Assembly: GCF_019049655.1 (NCBI RefSeq)
Contig: NZ_JAFMOX010000039.1
Span: 1-43,046, forward strand
Direction of reading: 5' to 3'
DNA length: 43,046 nucleotides
Source: Rahnella rivi
GTDB lineage: Bacteria > Pseudomonadota > Gammaproteobacteria > Enterobacterales > Enterobacteriaceae
Shown: positions 7,705-15,580 of the stretch, one piece after another
Layout: each line of letters opens with the position of its first letter
Position numbering within the stretch: the first letter of the stretch is position 1
Translations under genes and position numbers: made by a program
Notes under the pieces: generated by a model
What the model was told of the DNA's origin: nothing
The model's database searches: none
What the model saw: the letters and a program-made list of their open reading frames with translations, nothing else

Positions 7705-8565
7705 TCAGTCGAGCCTCGTGTGGGTTTTGCGCAGCAGACTGTCGCCGAGCAAATTGCAGCCGATCACCAGCGCGGCAATCACCAGGCCGGGATACAGCAC
7801 CAGCCACTGCGCCAGCAGCATGTAAGAACGGCCTTCGCCGATCAGATTGCCAAGGGTCGGCGTCGGAGGCTGAATGCCCATGCCGAGAAAGCCAATTGAC
7901 GCTTCCAGCACAATCAGCCGGGGAATATCCAGCGTCAGCAGCACGATAAGCGGCGTCATCAGATTGGGTAACACGTGGCGCAGCAAAATACGCGGCGTGG
8001 AGAAGCCCATCGCTTTCACGGATTCGATGTACTCCAGTTCGCGGATTTCCAGCGTTTTTGCCCGTGCCACGCGGGCGTAAATCGCCCAGCTGGTGACGCC
8101 CATGATCACGATAATGTTGCTGAGCGTTGCGCCAAACAGCGCCATCACCAGCAGGATCAGCAGGATGAACGGCACGGCGAGCTGAATATCCATCAGGCGC
8201 ATGATCACCGCGTCCAGCCAGCCCCCGACGTAACCGGCGATCATGCCGAGTGCGGAACCGATCAGCGCAGCGATCACCGCCGCCAGCATCACCACCATCA
8301 GCGAGAGGCGGGTGCCGGAGAGAATGCGGGAAAGAAGGTCGCGACCCAGCTGATCGGTGCCCAGCCAGTGCGCGCCCGCGGAGCCCGAACTGCCGGGAGG
8401 CGAGAACGCCGCTGCCAGATCGTTAATCAGCGGATCGGGCAGAGGAAGCCACGGCGCGAGCAGCGCCGGGACGATCACCAGCAGGAGCAATAGTCCGCCG
8501 AGGACGCCGTCACCGTAAAAACGGCGACGGGGTTTTCTCAGCAAAGCCTGTCGCGGTGAAATCAT
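7705..8565 (-). CDS. Dipeptide-type ABC transporter permease (DppC-like)
   Basis: This 286-residue inner-membrane permease has a first membrane segment near residues 20-40 and the conserved HWLGTDQLGRDLLSRILSGT motif of DppC/OppC proteins. Five more hydrophobic segments follow, with the EAA-type loop YIESVKAMGFSTPRILLRHV, which contacts the ATPase, and a C-terminal NLLGDSLL segment near the usual end. Its ATG overlaps the stop of the binding-protein gene (ATGA), and its own stop is one base before the DppB-like start, so the three genes are one tightly packed transport unit. The ATPase partner is encoded separately on the plus strand. Confidence 0.93.
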   Translation of the reverse strand: MISPRQALLRKPRRRFYGDGVLGGLLLLLVIVPALLAPWLPLPDPLINDLAAAFSPPGSSGSAGAHWLGTDQLGRDLLSRILSGTRLSLMVVMLAAVIAALIGSALGMIAGYVGGWLDAVIMRLMDIQLAVPFILLILLVMALFGATLSNIIVIMGVTSWAIYARVARAKTLEIRELEYIESVKAMGFSTPRILLRHVLPNLMTPLIVLLTLDIPRLIVLEASIGFLGMGIQPPTPTLGNLIGEGRSYMLLAQWLVLYPGLVIAALVIGCNLLGDSLLRKTHTRLD

Positions 8566-10055
8566 TTGAGCCTCAGATCAAACAGCGGGATACGGGCATC
8601 GGCGCGGCCGCTGAAGGTGAGGTTGTCAGCACTCGCGTACAACGCATCTTCTTTGTACAGCGGGATCAGCGGTTGCTGCTGCGCCACCACGTCCTGAATC
8701 TGTTGCAGGATTTTCTCACGGCGGGCCGGATCGACGGTCAGGCGGCTGCTGTTGAGTAAGGCATCCAGCTCCGGTGAGCTGACGGTCGAATAGGGTTCGC
8801 CGGAATGCAGAATGGGGTAAAGCGCAGCGTCGGCATCAAGCGTTTGCGTTGAACCCCACGCCAGCATGTACATCGGTGCCTGTTTTTGTGCGGCAACCTG
8901 CTGGGTGTAAACCGACCACTCCGGCACTTCCAGCTCGGCTTTCACCCCGATGGCGGCCAGATCCTGCACGATGGCCTGTGCCACGTCGGCGCTGGCAATG
9001 TAACGGCGCGGCGCCTGGAAGCGCAGGGTGAATCCCTGCGGGTAACCGGCTTCGCTCAGCAAGGATTTCGCCTTCGCGATATCCTGCGCCGGGGCGGGTA
9101 TCGCCTGATAACCGAAATCTTTCGGCCCGGCCATGGTGCCGGTCGGCGTGCCAAATCCGTGCAGCAGATCGCGGGTATACGCGGTGCGGTTCAGTGCCAG
9201 TGACAGCGCCTGACGCACGCGCACGTCGTTAAGCGGTTTCTGATCGTTCTTCAGCCCGAGATAGATTGTGAGCCCGCCGTTTTTAACCTGTTCGAGATGA
9301 ACGCCCGGCTTGTTTTTCAGCGCTGGCACCAGATCAGCCGGTACGCCATCCACCAGCTGAACTTCACCGGTCAGCAGGGCGGTAATGCGCGCGGTGGCTT
9401 CCGGGATCGGACGCCAGGTGACGGTATCGATTGCGGGCTTGCCGCGCCAGTAATCCGCATTGGCCTGCATCACGACTTTTTCATCCGGAACAAATTCTTT
9501 CAGAATATACGCGCCGGAACCCACGGGTTTGCGGGCAAATTCAGCCGCCCCTACTTTTGTGACGTAAGCTGGCGGTACAATGTAGGTCGGGTAGCGACTC
9601 ATGCGGGTTGGCAGCAGCGGATCCGGGCCGGTGGTATGAATTTTCACTTCAAGATCGCCGCTGACTTCAACGGATTTTATCGTGCGGATATACGAAATGG
9701 TCGGTGAGTGATTGGCCGGATCGAGAATGCGATCGATAGAAAATTTCACCGCCTGCGCATTGACCGGTTCGCCGTCAGAAAATGTTACACCGGGGCGAAG
9801 GGTAAACGACCAGGTGGTGTCATCGAGGGCTTTCCATGCGGTGGCCAGACCCGGCTGCAACTGCATGTTGGCATCGCGCAGCACCAGCGTGTCAAACAGG
9901 TTGTCTACCAGCGTGGCAGGCTCTTTAAGGAAACCGGGATCCATCGCGGTTGCGGACGTTGTCTGGGCAATCACCAGTTCGGAAGCGAAGGCTACCGGCG
10001 TCATGAGGCTCATCAACACAGCCAGCGAAGCCAGCTTAAAGGCAGGTATTTTCAT
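8562..10055 (-). CDS. Periplasmic substrate-binding protein of a dipeptide-type ABC transporter (SBP family 5)
   Basis: This 497-residue exported solute-binding protein of the DppA/OppA/GsiB family has a signal peptide (residues 1-24, cleavage probably after Ala-Phe-Ala) and no lipobox cysteine, so it should be a free periplasmic protein. Family features include TSATAMDPGFLKEPATLV at the mature N-terminus, the SFTLRPGVTFSDGEPVNAQ segment, and VRQALSLALNR in the second lobe. It is the first gene of the seven-gene operon; a GGGA lies about 10 bases upstream of the ATG. Family members bind peptides, glutathione, opines, haem or nickel. The enzymes downstream point to a sulfur-containing amino acid or peptide, but the protein itself does not show this. 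Confidence 0.92.
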   Translation of the reverse strand: MKIPAFKLASLAVLMSLMTPVAFASELVIAQTTSATAMDPGFLKEPATLVDNLFDTLVLRDANMQLQPGLATAWKALDDTTWSFTLRPGVTFSDGEPVNAQAVKFSIDRILDPANHSPTISYIRTIKSVEVSGDLEVKIHTTGPDPLLPTRMSRYPTYIVPPAYVTKVGAAEFARKPVGSGAYILKEFVPDEKVVMQANADYWRGKPAIDTVTWRPIPEATARITALLTGEVQLVDGVPADLVPALKNKPGVHLEQVKNGGLTIYLGLKNDQKPLNDVRVRQALSLALNRTAYTRDLLHGFGTPTGTMAGPKDFGYQAIPAPAQDIAKAKSLLSEAGYPQGFTLRFQAPRRYIASADVAQAIVQDLAAIGVKAELEVPEWSVYTQQVAAQKQAPMYMLAWGSTQTLDADAALYPILHSGEPYSTVSSPELDALLNSSRLTVDPARREKILQQIQDVVAQQQPLIPLYKEDALYASADNLTFSGRADARIPLFDLRLK

Positions 10056-10104
10056 CTACGGTCATTCCCAAAGTGAAGCCGCCAGCAAAGTTGACGGAAT
10101 TAAC

Positions 10105-10121
10105 GTGACGTCCGGCGTCAC
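10105..10121. promoter_or_regulatory. Short inverted repeat in the binding-protein leader
   Basis: GTGACG (10105-10110) and CGTCAC (10116-10121) are perfect reverse complements with a 5-base centre, about 50 bases upstream of the binding-protein start. It could be a second protein site or a weak leader hairpin. Its role is unknown. Confidence 0.35.
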
Positions 10122-10150
10122 AGAAAACGTACAAGCAATGTTCAACTCCT

Positions 10151-10179
10151 CAATACATGATATATCCTATATAATGTAT
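10151..10179. promoter_or_regulatory. Palindromic operator and divergent promoters between gntR and the binding-protein operon
   Basis: ATACATGATATA (10153-10164) and TATATAATGTAT (10168-10179) are reverse complements except at one base, around a TCC centre. A perfect -10 hexamer TATAAT (10170-10175) for the plus-strand regulator lies in the right arm. On the minus strand, TTGCCA (10188-10183) followed after 18 bases by TATATC gives a plausible promoter for the transport operon, also inside the palindrome. Repressor binding here would shut both directions. The left half recurs at 843-860. Assignment to the adjacent GntR protein is inference from position. Confidence 0.65.
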
Positions 10180-10243
10180 TTTTGGCAAGCTACGGATTAA
10201 ACCGCAAAAGAAAAGCCATATTTTTGCTAAAGGAAAATGTCAC

Positions 10244-10900
10244 ATGTTTGAGATGGAAAAAGCGCAGCGTGTCAGTTTAACCATGCAGGTCGAAGCCAAA
10301 CTGAAAGGGGCGCTGATCGTCGGCATCCTCAAGCCCGGCGCGCGTCTGGTCACGAAAGAGATTGCGGCGCAACTGGGCACCAGCGTCACGCCGGTGCGCG
10401 AGGCACTGCTGCGGCTGGTGTCTGCGGGCGCGCTGGATGCCACGCCCGCGCAGGCATTTCTGGTGCCTAAAATCGCGCTGACGCGTTATCAGGAAATCAC
10501 GCTGATCCGTAAAAATCTCGAAGGTCTGGCGGTGTCTCAGGCCTGCGAGCGGGCAACGCCAGCCTGCCTGACGCAGCTGAAAACGCTGAATGCCCAATTT
10601 ATGGCGGCGAAAGTGGTGAATAACGTGGAAGAGGCGTTACAGGCTAACCGCGAGTTTCGTTTTGCGCTGTATGACATCGCCGGTATGCCGACGCTGACGG
10701 CGCTGATTGAACAACTTTGGGTGCAAATCGGTCCGTGTTTTAACTATCTCTATCCGCAATCGGCGCACATGGCACAGGGCCAGCACAATTACGATCAGCT
10801 GCTGCTGGCGTTAGAGGCGGGTGACAGCAAACGCTGCGTGAAACTGATTCATAAATCCATTGATGACGGTTCTGCCATTCTGGAAAAGCACTATTTCTGA
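10244..10900 (+). CDS. GntR-family transcriptional regulator (FCD subfamily)
   Basis: This 218-residue regulator has an N-terminal winged helix (about residues 15-70; KGALIVGILKPGARLVTKEI and TSVTPVREALLRLVSAGALD are typical) and an all-helical C-terminal FCD-type ligand domain. Such proteins usually repress neighbouring catabolic genes and release DNA on binding a small carboxylate or amino acid. It diverges from the seven-gene transport and enzyme operon, with 188 bases between them that hold a palindrome overlapping both likely promoters. The ATG at 10244 has AAAGGA about 10 bases upstream. It is convergent with the monooxygenase operon. I infer that it controls the transport operon and itself, and through the half-site at 843 perhaps the ATPase gene too. 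Confidence 0.9.
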   Translation: MFEMEKAQRVSLTMQVEAKLKGALIVGILKPGARLVTKEIAAQLGTSVTPVREALLRLVSAGALDATPAQAFLVPKIALTRYQEITLIRKNLEGLAVSQACERATPACLTQLKTLNAQFMAAKVVNNVEEALQANREFRFALYDIAGMPTLTALIEQLWVQIGPCFNYLYPQSAHMAQGQHNYDQLLLALEAGDSKRCVKLIHKSIDDGSAILEKHYF

Positions 10901-10929
10901 GAGGCTGGGCATAAACGGGTGGTGGGAAT

Positions 10930-10968
10930 AAACAAAAGCCAGACAGGACGGTGATCACCTGTCTGGCT
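10930..10968 (-). terminator. Rho-independent terminator of the monooxygenase operon
   Basis: On the minus strand AGCCAGACAGG pairs with CCTGTCTGGCT (plus positions 10958-10968 and 10937-10947), an 11-bp perfect stem followed by TTTTGTTT. It lies 6 bases after the stop at 10974 and just beyond the convergent gntR gene. Confidence 0.85.
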
Positions 10969-10973
10969 GCACC

Positions 10974-12317
10974 TTACGCGGTGGCAATTTCCTCTTGTGC
11001 GGCCTGCGCCGCAAACTGGTTTTCCGGCTCGGCTAACCCCAGATTTTCCCTCAGCGTCTTCCCTTCATACTCCGTGCGGTACACCCCGCGGGCCTGTAAC
11101 AGCGGGATCACCTGGTCGGCAAAGACGTCAAATGCCGTCGGCGTGCCGCCGCGCACGATAAAGCCGTCAGTGGCGCCGGAGGTAAACCAGTGTTCCAGTC
11201 CGTCGGCGACATCCGCAGGCGTGCCAAGGAACGTCGGGCGTGGCGTGGCGGCTTCCAGTGCCGCCTGACGCAGTGTCAGCCCGCGTGCGTGCGCATTGCG
11301 TTTGATTTCGTCGGTGGTGCTGCGAAAGCTGTTCTGGCCCAGATCGCCGATGTCCGGGAAGGGCGCGTCGGGGTCGTGCTGGCTGAAATCGTAATGCTCA
11401 AAGTAACGCCCGAGGTAATCCAGCGCGCTTTCCAGCGTCACTAACTGCGCGGTTTCCTGATACTGGCGCTCAGCCTCGCTGACCGTGTCACCGATAATCA
11501 CGCTGATGCCCTGGAACACGCGGATATCGTCGGCGTTGCGGCCATTTTCCACCAGCTGACGGCGGACATCCTCGCGGAATGCGCGGGCCAGTTCAGGCGT
11601 TTCCTGACGGGTATAAATCGCGTCAGCCGCTTCGGCGGCAAAGGCTTTGCCCTGTTCGGACGCGCCGGCCTGAAATACCACCGGACGGCCTTGCGGTGAG
11701 CGCCCGACGTTGAGCGGGCCCTGCACCGAGAAGTATTTTCCCTGATGATTCAGCGTGTGTAATTTTTCGGAAGCGAAGAATTCGCCGCTGGCTTTGTTAC
11801 GCACGAACGCATCCTTTTCCCACGAATCCCACAGCCCTTTCACCACGCTGACGTACTCACTGGCGATGCGGTAACGTTCGTCGTGCTCCGGGTGTTTGTC
11901 ACGGGAGAAGTTTTTGGCCGAGCCTTCCAGCGGGGAGGTGACGACGTTCCAGCCCGCCCGGCCACCGCTCAGATGATCGAGGCTGGCAAACTGACGTGCG
12001 ACGGTGAACGGCTCGCTGTAGGACGTTGAAAGGGTCGCCACCAGACCAATTTTATCGGTGACCAGCGACAGCGCCGAAAGCAGGGTAATCGGCTCAAAAC
12101 GGTTAAGAAAATGCGGGATAGATTTCTCAGTAATAAAAAGCCCGTCGGCAACAAATAAGAAATCAAATTTAGCCTGTTCGGCTTTTTGCGCTAATTGCTG
12201 GCAGAACTGAATATTAATACTGGCGTCGGCGACAGCGTCAGGGTGTCGCCACGCCGACATATTTCCCGATGCGCCCTGAATAATGGCACCCAGACGAAGG
12301 TATTTATTGTGGCTCAT
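10974..12317 (-). CDS. LLM-class flavin-dependent monooxygenase (NtaA/SnaA/DszA family)
   Basis: This 447-residue protein has the features of the NtaA/SnaA/DszA branch of luciferase-like monooxygenases: an N-terminal [20 protein letters not shown] segment, [27 protein letters not shown], the GWNVVTS flavin-pocket motif, and [18 protein letters not shown]. These two-component enzymes use reduced FMN from a separate reductase to oxidise C-S, C-N or similar bonds. Bacillus relatives YtnJ (CmoJ) and YxeK act on N-acetylated S-modified cysteine. No flavin reductase gene is adjacent, so reduced FMN must come from elsewhere. It is the third gene of a three-gene operon with a second LLM enzyme and a GNAT acetyltransferase. 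AAGGA lies 8 bases before the ATG and a strong terminator follows the stop. Confidence 0.9.
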   Translation of the reverse strand: MSHNKYLRLGAIIQGASGNMSAWRHPDAVADASINIQFCQQLAQKAEQAKFDFLFVADGLFITEKSIPHFLNRFEPITLLSALSLVTDKIGLVATLSTSYSEPFTVARQFASLDHLSGGRAGWNVVTSPLEGSAKNFSRDKHPEHDERYRIASEYVSVVKGLWDSWEKDAFVRNKASGEFFASEKLHTLNHQGKYFSVQGPLNVGRSPQGRPVVFQAGASEQGKAFAAEAADAIYTRQETPELARAFREDVRRQLVENGRNADDIRVFQGISVIIGDTVSEAERQYQETAQLVTLESALDYLGRYFEHYDFSQHDPDAPFPDIGDLGQNSFRSTTDEIKRNAHARGLTLRQAALEAATPRPTFLGTPADVADGLEHWFTSGATDGFIVRGGTPTAFDVFADQVIPLLQARGVYRTEYEGKTLRENLGLAEPENQFAAQAAQEEIATA

Positions 12318-12349
12318 TGTGAATTCCTTATTGATTTAACCGGGCGGCG

Positions 12350-12910
12350 CTAAACCGGCGCGCGTAATTCAGTGAGTGAACGAACCTGTGGCTTATTTTC
12401 CTGTACGTCGAATGCCTGCTGATCGAGAATTTTACGCAGATACACTAGCTCGACGCCCAGCGCATTGGTCGCGGTATGAAACGGCTCGTAGCCACGGCGC
12501 AAATAGAGATCTGTCAGCCACGGGTGTCTGATCGCCGTAGCCAGATACACGGCGGGGGATTTCAGCGTATCGCGTAAAAACGTTTCTTCGACGTGACGGA
12601 TAATTTCGCGGCCAAAACCCTGGCCCTTCGCCTGTTCGGCCACCGCGAACCAGTGCACAAAAGGCCAGGGGGCGAGATGATTTTTTGCCGGTGTCCACGG
12701 AAAGCGGGTGGTCAGGGTGGCGGTCAGTCCGGCATCGGTTTCCAAAACATAAGTGGTTTCACTGCGGATAACCTGCCGCACGTCTTCCACGCTGGCGCGG
12801 GTAATGGTGAAGTGAATATTGTGCTCGAGAAGCGGCGCGTAGGCCTTTTGCAGCAGGCAGTGCAGGGCTGCTGCGTCGGACTCACGGGCAAGACGAATAC
12901 CTTGGCTCAT
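12350..12910 (-). CDS. GNAT-family N-acetyltransferase
   Basis: This 186-residue protein has the Gcn5-related fold: RLARESDAAALHCLLQKAY at the start, and the acetyl-CoA loop in FAVAEQAKGQGFGREIIRHV (about residues 91-110, pattern Q-x-x-G-x-G). The C-terminal DLYLRRGYEPFH is the usual last motif. It probably acetylates a small amine with acetyl-CoA. It sits between two LLM monooxygenase genes: 10 bases separate it from the upstream stop and 32 from the next start, with GAGGA 8 bases ahead of its ATG. In the Bacillus Sna/Cmo pathways a GNAT protein (SnaA or SnaB) N-acetylates S-modified cysteine before monooxygenation, and the gene order here suggests the same job. The substrate is inference. 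Confidence 0.88.
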   Translation of the reverse strand: MSQGIRLARESDAAALHCLLQKAYAPLLEHNIHFTITRASVEDVRQVIRSETTYVLETDAGLTATLTTRFPWTPAKNHLAPWPFVHWFAVAEQAKGQGFGREIIRHVEETFLRDTLKSPAVYLATAIRHPWLTDLYLRRGYEPFHTATNALGVELVYLRKILDQQAFDVQENKPQVRSLTELRAPV

Positions 12911-12920
12911 GTTCAGATCC

Positions 12921-13919
12921 TCAGGCCAGCGCCACGCTGGACGTGGCGAGTAATTCGAGAGAACGCAGGCGCGCCTGCGGCTGTGCCAGCGGGGTATCTA
13001 TCACAAATTCCTCAATGCCGTATTTCGCCTGCAACGCCTCCAGTTGCTGATGGACCTCCTCGCCGGTGCCGTGCAGCACGGCGGATTTGCGCTCTTCAAT
13101 TTCATGAGACGCGGCGTCCGACTGGCGCGCGTACAGCTCGGCCTGTTCCAGACTGCCGACGTTGACGCTCTGACCGTCGCTGCCGGTCACGCGATATCGC
13201 TGGCTGTTATCCACCAGGCTGGCCGCTTTCGCCGCCGTGTCGGCCACGATCACCGGCACGGCCAGCAGGGCGCGCCTGCCGTTGCTGTCATGCGAATAGG
13301 CGGAAAGGGCGCGGGAAATATCGCGCTCGTCGGCATTCAGATGGGCGGCGAAAACGAAGTTCCAGCCGAGGCTCGCCGCCAGCCGCGCGCTTTGCTCACT
13401 GGCACCCAGCAAAAAGCGTGAGGCAGGCTGCGGCGGTTGCGGCGTCACAGACAGGCGGTCATCGCCATGCCCTCTGACCGGCACCGACAGCCAGTCATCC
13501 AGCTGGCGAAGCTGTTCGGCAAAATCGCCTTTACGGGCAGGATCGACGGCGTACTGCAACGCGTGGGTGGAAAGTGGCAATCCGCCCGGCGCTTTGCCGA
13601 TACCGAGATCAACACGTCCCGGCGCCAGCGAGGCCAGCTGATTGAAATTCTCCGCCACCTTGAACGGGCTGTAGTGTTGCAGCATCACGCCCCCGGAACC
13701 GACCCGCAGTTGCCGGGTATGCGCCAGGATCCAGGCGATGACAATTTCAGGCGAGGAGATCGCCAGTTTGTCCGTATTGTGATGCTCGGCCAGCCAGAAC
13801 CGGTGATAGCCCCAGCGTTCGGCTTTTTGCGCCAGTTCCAGCGTGCGTCTGAGCGCACCGGCCGCATCTTCGTGGTCATCCAGCGGACTTTTTTCCAGCA
13901 AACTTAAACGGTATCCCAT
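12921..13919 (-). CDS. LLM-class flavin-dependent oxidoreductase (MsnO8-type, luciferase-like)
   Basis: This 332-residue single-domain luciferase-like protein starts MGYRLSLLEKSPL and contains YHRFWLAEHHN, GVMLQHYSPFKVAENFNQLA, PGRVDLGIGKAPGG and FLLGASEQSARLAASLGWNF. These are the hallmarks of the group annotated MsnO8, which includes Bacillus YtmO (CmoO). It likely uses FMNH2 and oxygen on a small substrate. It is the first gene of the monooxygenase-acetyltransferase-monooxygenase operon. AAGGGA lies 6 bases ahead of the ATG and is itself part of an inverted repeat in the leader. A pair of different LLM enzymes flanking a GNAT enzyme is the feature that links this operon to S-alkylcysteine salvage. 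Confidence 0.88.
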   Translation of the reverse strand: MGYRLSLLEKSPLDDHEDAAGALRRTLELAQKAERWGYHRFWLAEHHNTDKLAISSPEIVIAWILAHTRQLRVGSGGVMLQHYSPFKVAENFNQLASLAPGRVDLGIGKAPGGLPLSTHALQYAVDPARKGDFAEQLRQLDDWLSVPVRGHGDDRLSVTPQPPQPASRFLLGASEQSARLAASLGWNFVFAAHLNADERDISRALSAYSHDSNGRRALLAVPVIVADTAAKAASLVDNSQRYRVTGSDGQSVNVGSLEQAELYARQSDAASHEIEERKSAVLHGTGEEVHQQLEALQAKYGIEEFVIDTPLAQPQARLRSLELLATSSVALA

Positions 13920-13926
13920 CGCTTTC

Positions 13927-13956
13927 CCTTGTTTTCGAAACAGGTTGTTAACAAGG
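13927..13956 (-). promoter_or_regulatory. Leader hairpin that would cover the ribosome-binding site
   Basis: Read on the minus strand, CCTTGTT (13956-13950) pairs with AACAAGG (13933-13927), and the second arm is the start of the AAGGGA ribosome-binding site of the monooxygenase gene at 13919. The loop is 16 bases and contains a smaller TGTTT-CG-AAACA hairpin. It could limit translation initiation; no ligand or regulator is implied. Confidence 0.4.
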
Positions 13957-14060
13957 ATTATTGGATTCAGGGGGAAGGGATGTAAAACAACAATAGTTGC
14001 TATTTAAGTGCGGGAAATGAGATTAGAAAGCAGACTGGCGGGGAATATTTCATAAGACGC

Positions 14061-14095
14061 AAAAAATAACATGCCCATCATGAAATGGGCATGTT
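14061..14095 (-). terminator. Rho-independent terminator after the DUF1471 gene
   Basis: On the minus strand AACATGCCCAT pairs with ATGGGCATGTT (plus positions 14085-14095 and 14068-14078), an 11-bp perfect stem with a short loop, followed by ATTTTTT. It lies 28 bases downstream of the stop. Confidence 0.88.
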
Positions 14096-14122
14096 AAGAA
14101 AACCGGTTTTAACGTTTAAAAA

Positions 14123-14401
14123 TCACTTTTTCTTATAAACGTCCGCAGTACCGTGGATCTTATTATTGGTATTGCCGGAGGTTAAAACGAAGACGTCACC
14201 GCCTTTTTTATCGGCTTTTTTCGACAGGTCTTCGATAGCGCCGGACTGAGAGGTTTTATTGGACGTCGTCACTGAACCCACTTTGGTGTATTCAGACGCC
14301 ACTTTTTCAAAATCCACTTTCTTCATCAGTTCTGCGGAAAAAGCACTGGAAGAGATAAACGCCGTCAAAGCCACAGCCAGCAATACATTGTATTTTTTCA
14401 T
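14123..14401 (-). CDS. Secreted YdgH/BhsA/McbA-like (DUF1471) small protein
   Basis: This 92-residue protein has a clear Sec signal peptide (basic start, hydrophobic core, cleavage probably after Ser-Ala near residue 23) and a mature part of about 70 residues with one DUF1471 domain. The domain begins [21 protein letters not shown] and ends with the typical [11 protein letters not shown] strand. Relatives such as BhsA, McbA and YahO are small periplasmic or envelope proteins that affect stress tolerance and biofilm, with no known enzymatic activity. The gene stands alone, with its own terminator and a 330-base leader region shared with the divergent dioxygenase gene. Function beyond the family is unknown. 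Confidence 0.88.
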   Translation of the reverse strand: MKKYNVLLAVALTAFISSSAFSAELMKKVDFEKVASEYTKVGSVTTSNKTSQSGAIEDLSKKADKKGGDVFVLTSGNTNNKIHGTADVYKKK

Positions 14402-14731
14402 GTCAGCCTCAGATTGAGAATTGCCCAGTAATTGACGAAACCTGGCTAGCCCTACGCCTGTTTATAATAACCCTGTTAAGTAATAAACCCGTCTGTAAAC
14501 AACAGGTTCACACCTCACTAAGGTGTAGATGACGTTGTGAGTAATTTCAATGCAAAACTAAAATTTTAAATGCTTCCCGCTCTGTTTCAGGGAAAAGCCG
14601 TCATGGCGCGCTATCTCACATTCCGTTTCCGATCCCACAAAAATCCAGATCTCCGTAGGATTTTCATCGTTTTTTCCTGCTCCTTTCCCCGTAGTTTGAT
14701 GTTACGCAAACGTTAACTGACGAGGCAAAAC
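14402..14731. other. Divergent intergenic region with two inverted repeats
   Basis: No gene is visible in these 330 bases between the DUF1471 gene and the dioxygenase gene, so both promoters must lie here. ACACCT-CACTA-AGGTGT (14510-14526) and AAAATCC (14640-14646) with GGATTTT (14658-14664) form inverted repeats; the second is followed by CATCGTTTTTT and could act as a terminator-like element. A 16-base motif at 14700-14715 recurs upstream of the AraC-type gene. Confidence 0.6.
14700..14715 (+). promoter_or_regulatory. Motif TGTTACGNNNAYGTTA, copy 1
   Basis: TGTTACGcaaACGTTA lies 16 bases before the dioxygenase start. It matches 15595-15610, upstream of the AraC-type regulator gene, at 12 of 13 defined positions. 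It contains two GTTA elements 11 bases apart, the direct-repeat form common for AraC-family sites. Control by the neighbouring AraC-type protein is inference. Confidence 0.45.
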
Positions 14732-15499
14732 ATGAACACTTCAACAGAACAGTATCTCACCGCGCTGGGCGCAAATCAGACGTTGTCACCGGCGCAACTC
14801 GATGAGCTGGAGACGAAAGGTTATGTGGTTATTCATGATGTTATCGACAAAGACTGGCTGGAAGATATGCGCAGTGCCTTTGATTCTCTGGTGGAAAAAG
14901 AGGGCGATAATCTGGCGGTGGAACACCATCAGGAAGCCACCGCGACGCGCATCGCTAACATGATTAACAAAGGCACCGTGTGGGAAAAAGTCTGGGCGCA
15001 TCCGCTGATCCTTTCTGTCTGCCGCCATATTTTTCAGGGAGCCTTCAAGGTGTCGAGCCTGAACGGACGGGAAGCGTTGCACCACGGCGGGCATCAGCCG
15101 CTTCATGCAGACTGGAAAAAACCGCGCCCGGATTTCCCTAAAGTGCATCTGGTGAATGCCATCGTGGCGATTGACGATCTGAGTGCTGCCAACGGCGCGC
15201 CGCGTATCATTCCCGGCACGCACCATCGCCCGGAGCTGCCGGAAGAGGTGCTGGCCGACCCCGCGCTGCCGCATCCTGATGAAGTGATGTTTGAAGCCCC
15301 CGCAGGCAGTGTCATGATTTACAACGCGCACGCCTGGCATGGCGGCACCAATAACACCCTCGGCACACGCCGCCGGGTGCTGCACAGTTTGTATATCGAC
15401 CGTGACGATATGCAGCAGCAGGATCAGCGCAAGTGGCTGAAGCCCGAAACGGCCAGCCGTCTGACACCTGCGCAGAAATGGTTACTCGACGTGCTGTGA
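14732..15499 (+). CDS. Phytanoyl-CoA dioxygenase (PhyH) family protein
   Basis: This 255-residue protein is probably a non-haem Fe(II)/2-oxoglutarate oxygenase. The facial triad is visible as His125-Ala-Asp127 in PLHADW and a distal His203 in AWHGGTNN; the arginines just after it (TRRRVLHSLY, 213-222) would hold the 2-oxoglutarate carboxylate. The N-terminal LETKGYVVIHDVIDKDWLEDM and the GAPRIIPGTHH turn are typical. Family members hydroxylate small molecules, for example amino acids, ectoine or natural products; nothing here gives the substrate. GAGG lies about 7 bases upstream of the ATG, and a strong terminator follows. The next gene downstream on the same strand is an AraC-type regulator, and the two promoters share a 16-base motif, so it may be inducible. 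Confidence 0.9.
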   Translation: MNTSTEQYLTALGANQTLSPAQLDELETKGYVVIHDVIDKDWLEDMRSAFDSLVEKEGDNLAVEHHQEATATRIANMINKGTVWEKVWAHPLILSVCRHIFQGAFKVSSLNGREALHHGGHQPLHADWKKPRPDFPKVHLVNAIVAIDDLSAANGAPRIIPGTHHRPELPEEVLADPALPHPDEVMFEAPAGSVMIYNAHAWHGGTNNTLGTRRRVLHSLYIDRDDMQQQDQRKWLKPETASRLTPAQKWLLDVL

Positions 15500-15517
15500 C
15501 GTCTGACGGAGTGAAAC

Positions 15518-15545
15518 GCCCGGCCTGCAGGTCGGGCTTTTTTTT
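15518..15545 (+). terminator. Rho-independent terminator after the dioxygenase gene
   Basis: GCCCGGCCTG and CAGGTCGGGC (15518-15537) form a 10-bp stem with one G-T wobble, followed by eight T residues. It lies 19 bases after the stop codon and separates the dioxygenase from the AraC-type gene. Confidence 0.9.
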
Positions 15546-15580
15546 GGCAATTTGCGCAGGGTCACAGAGTCCGCCACCGG

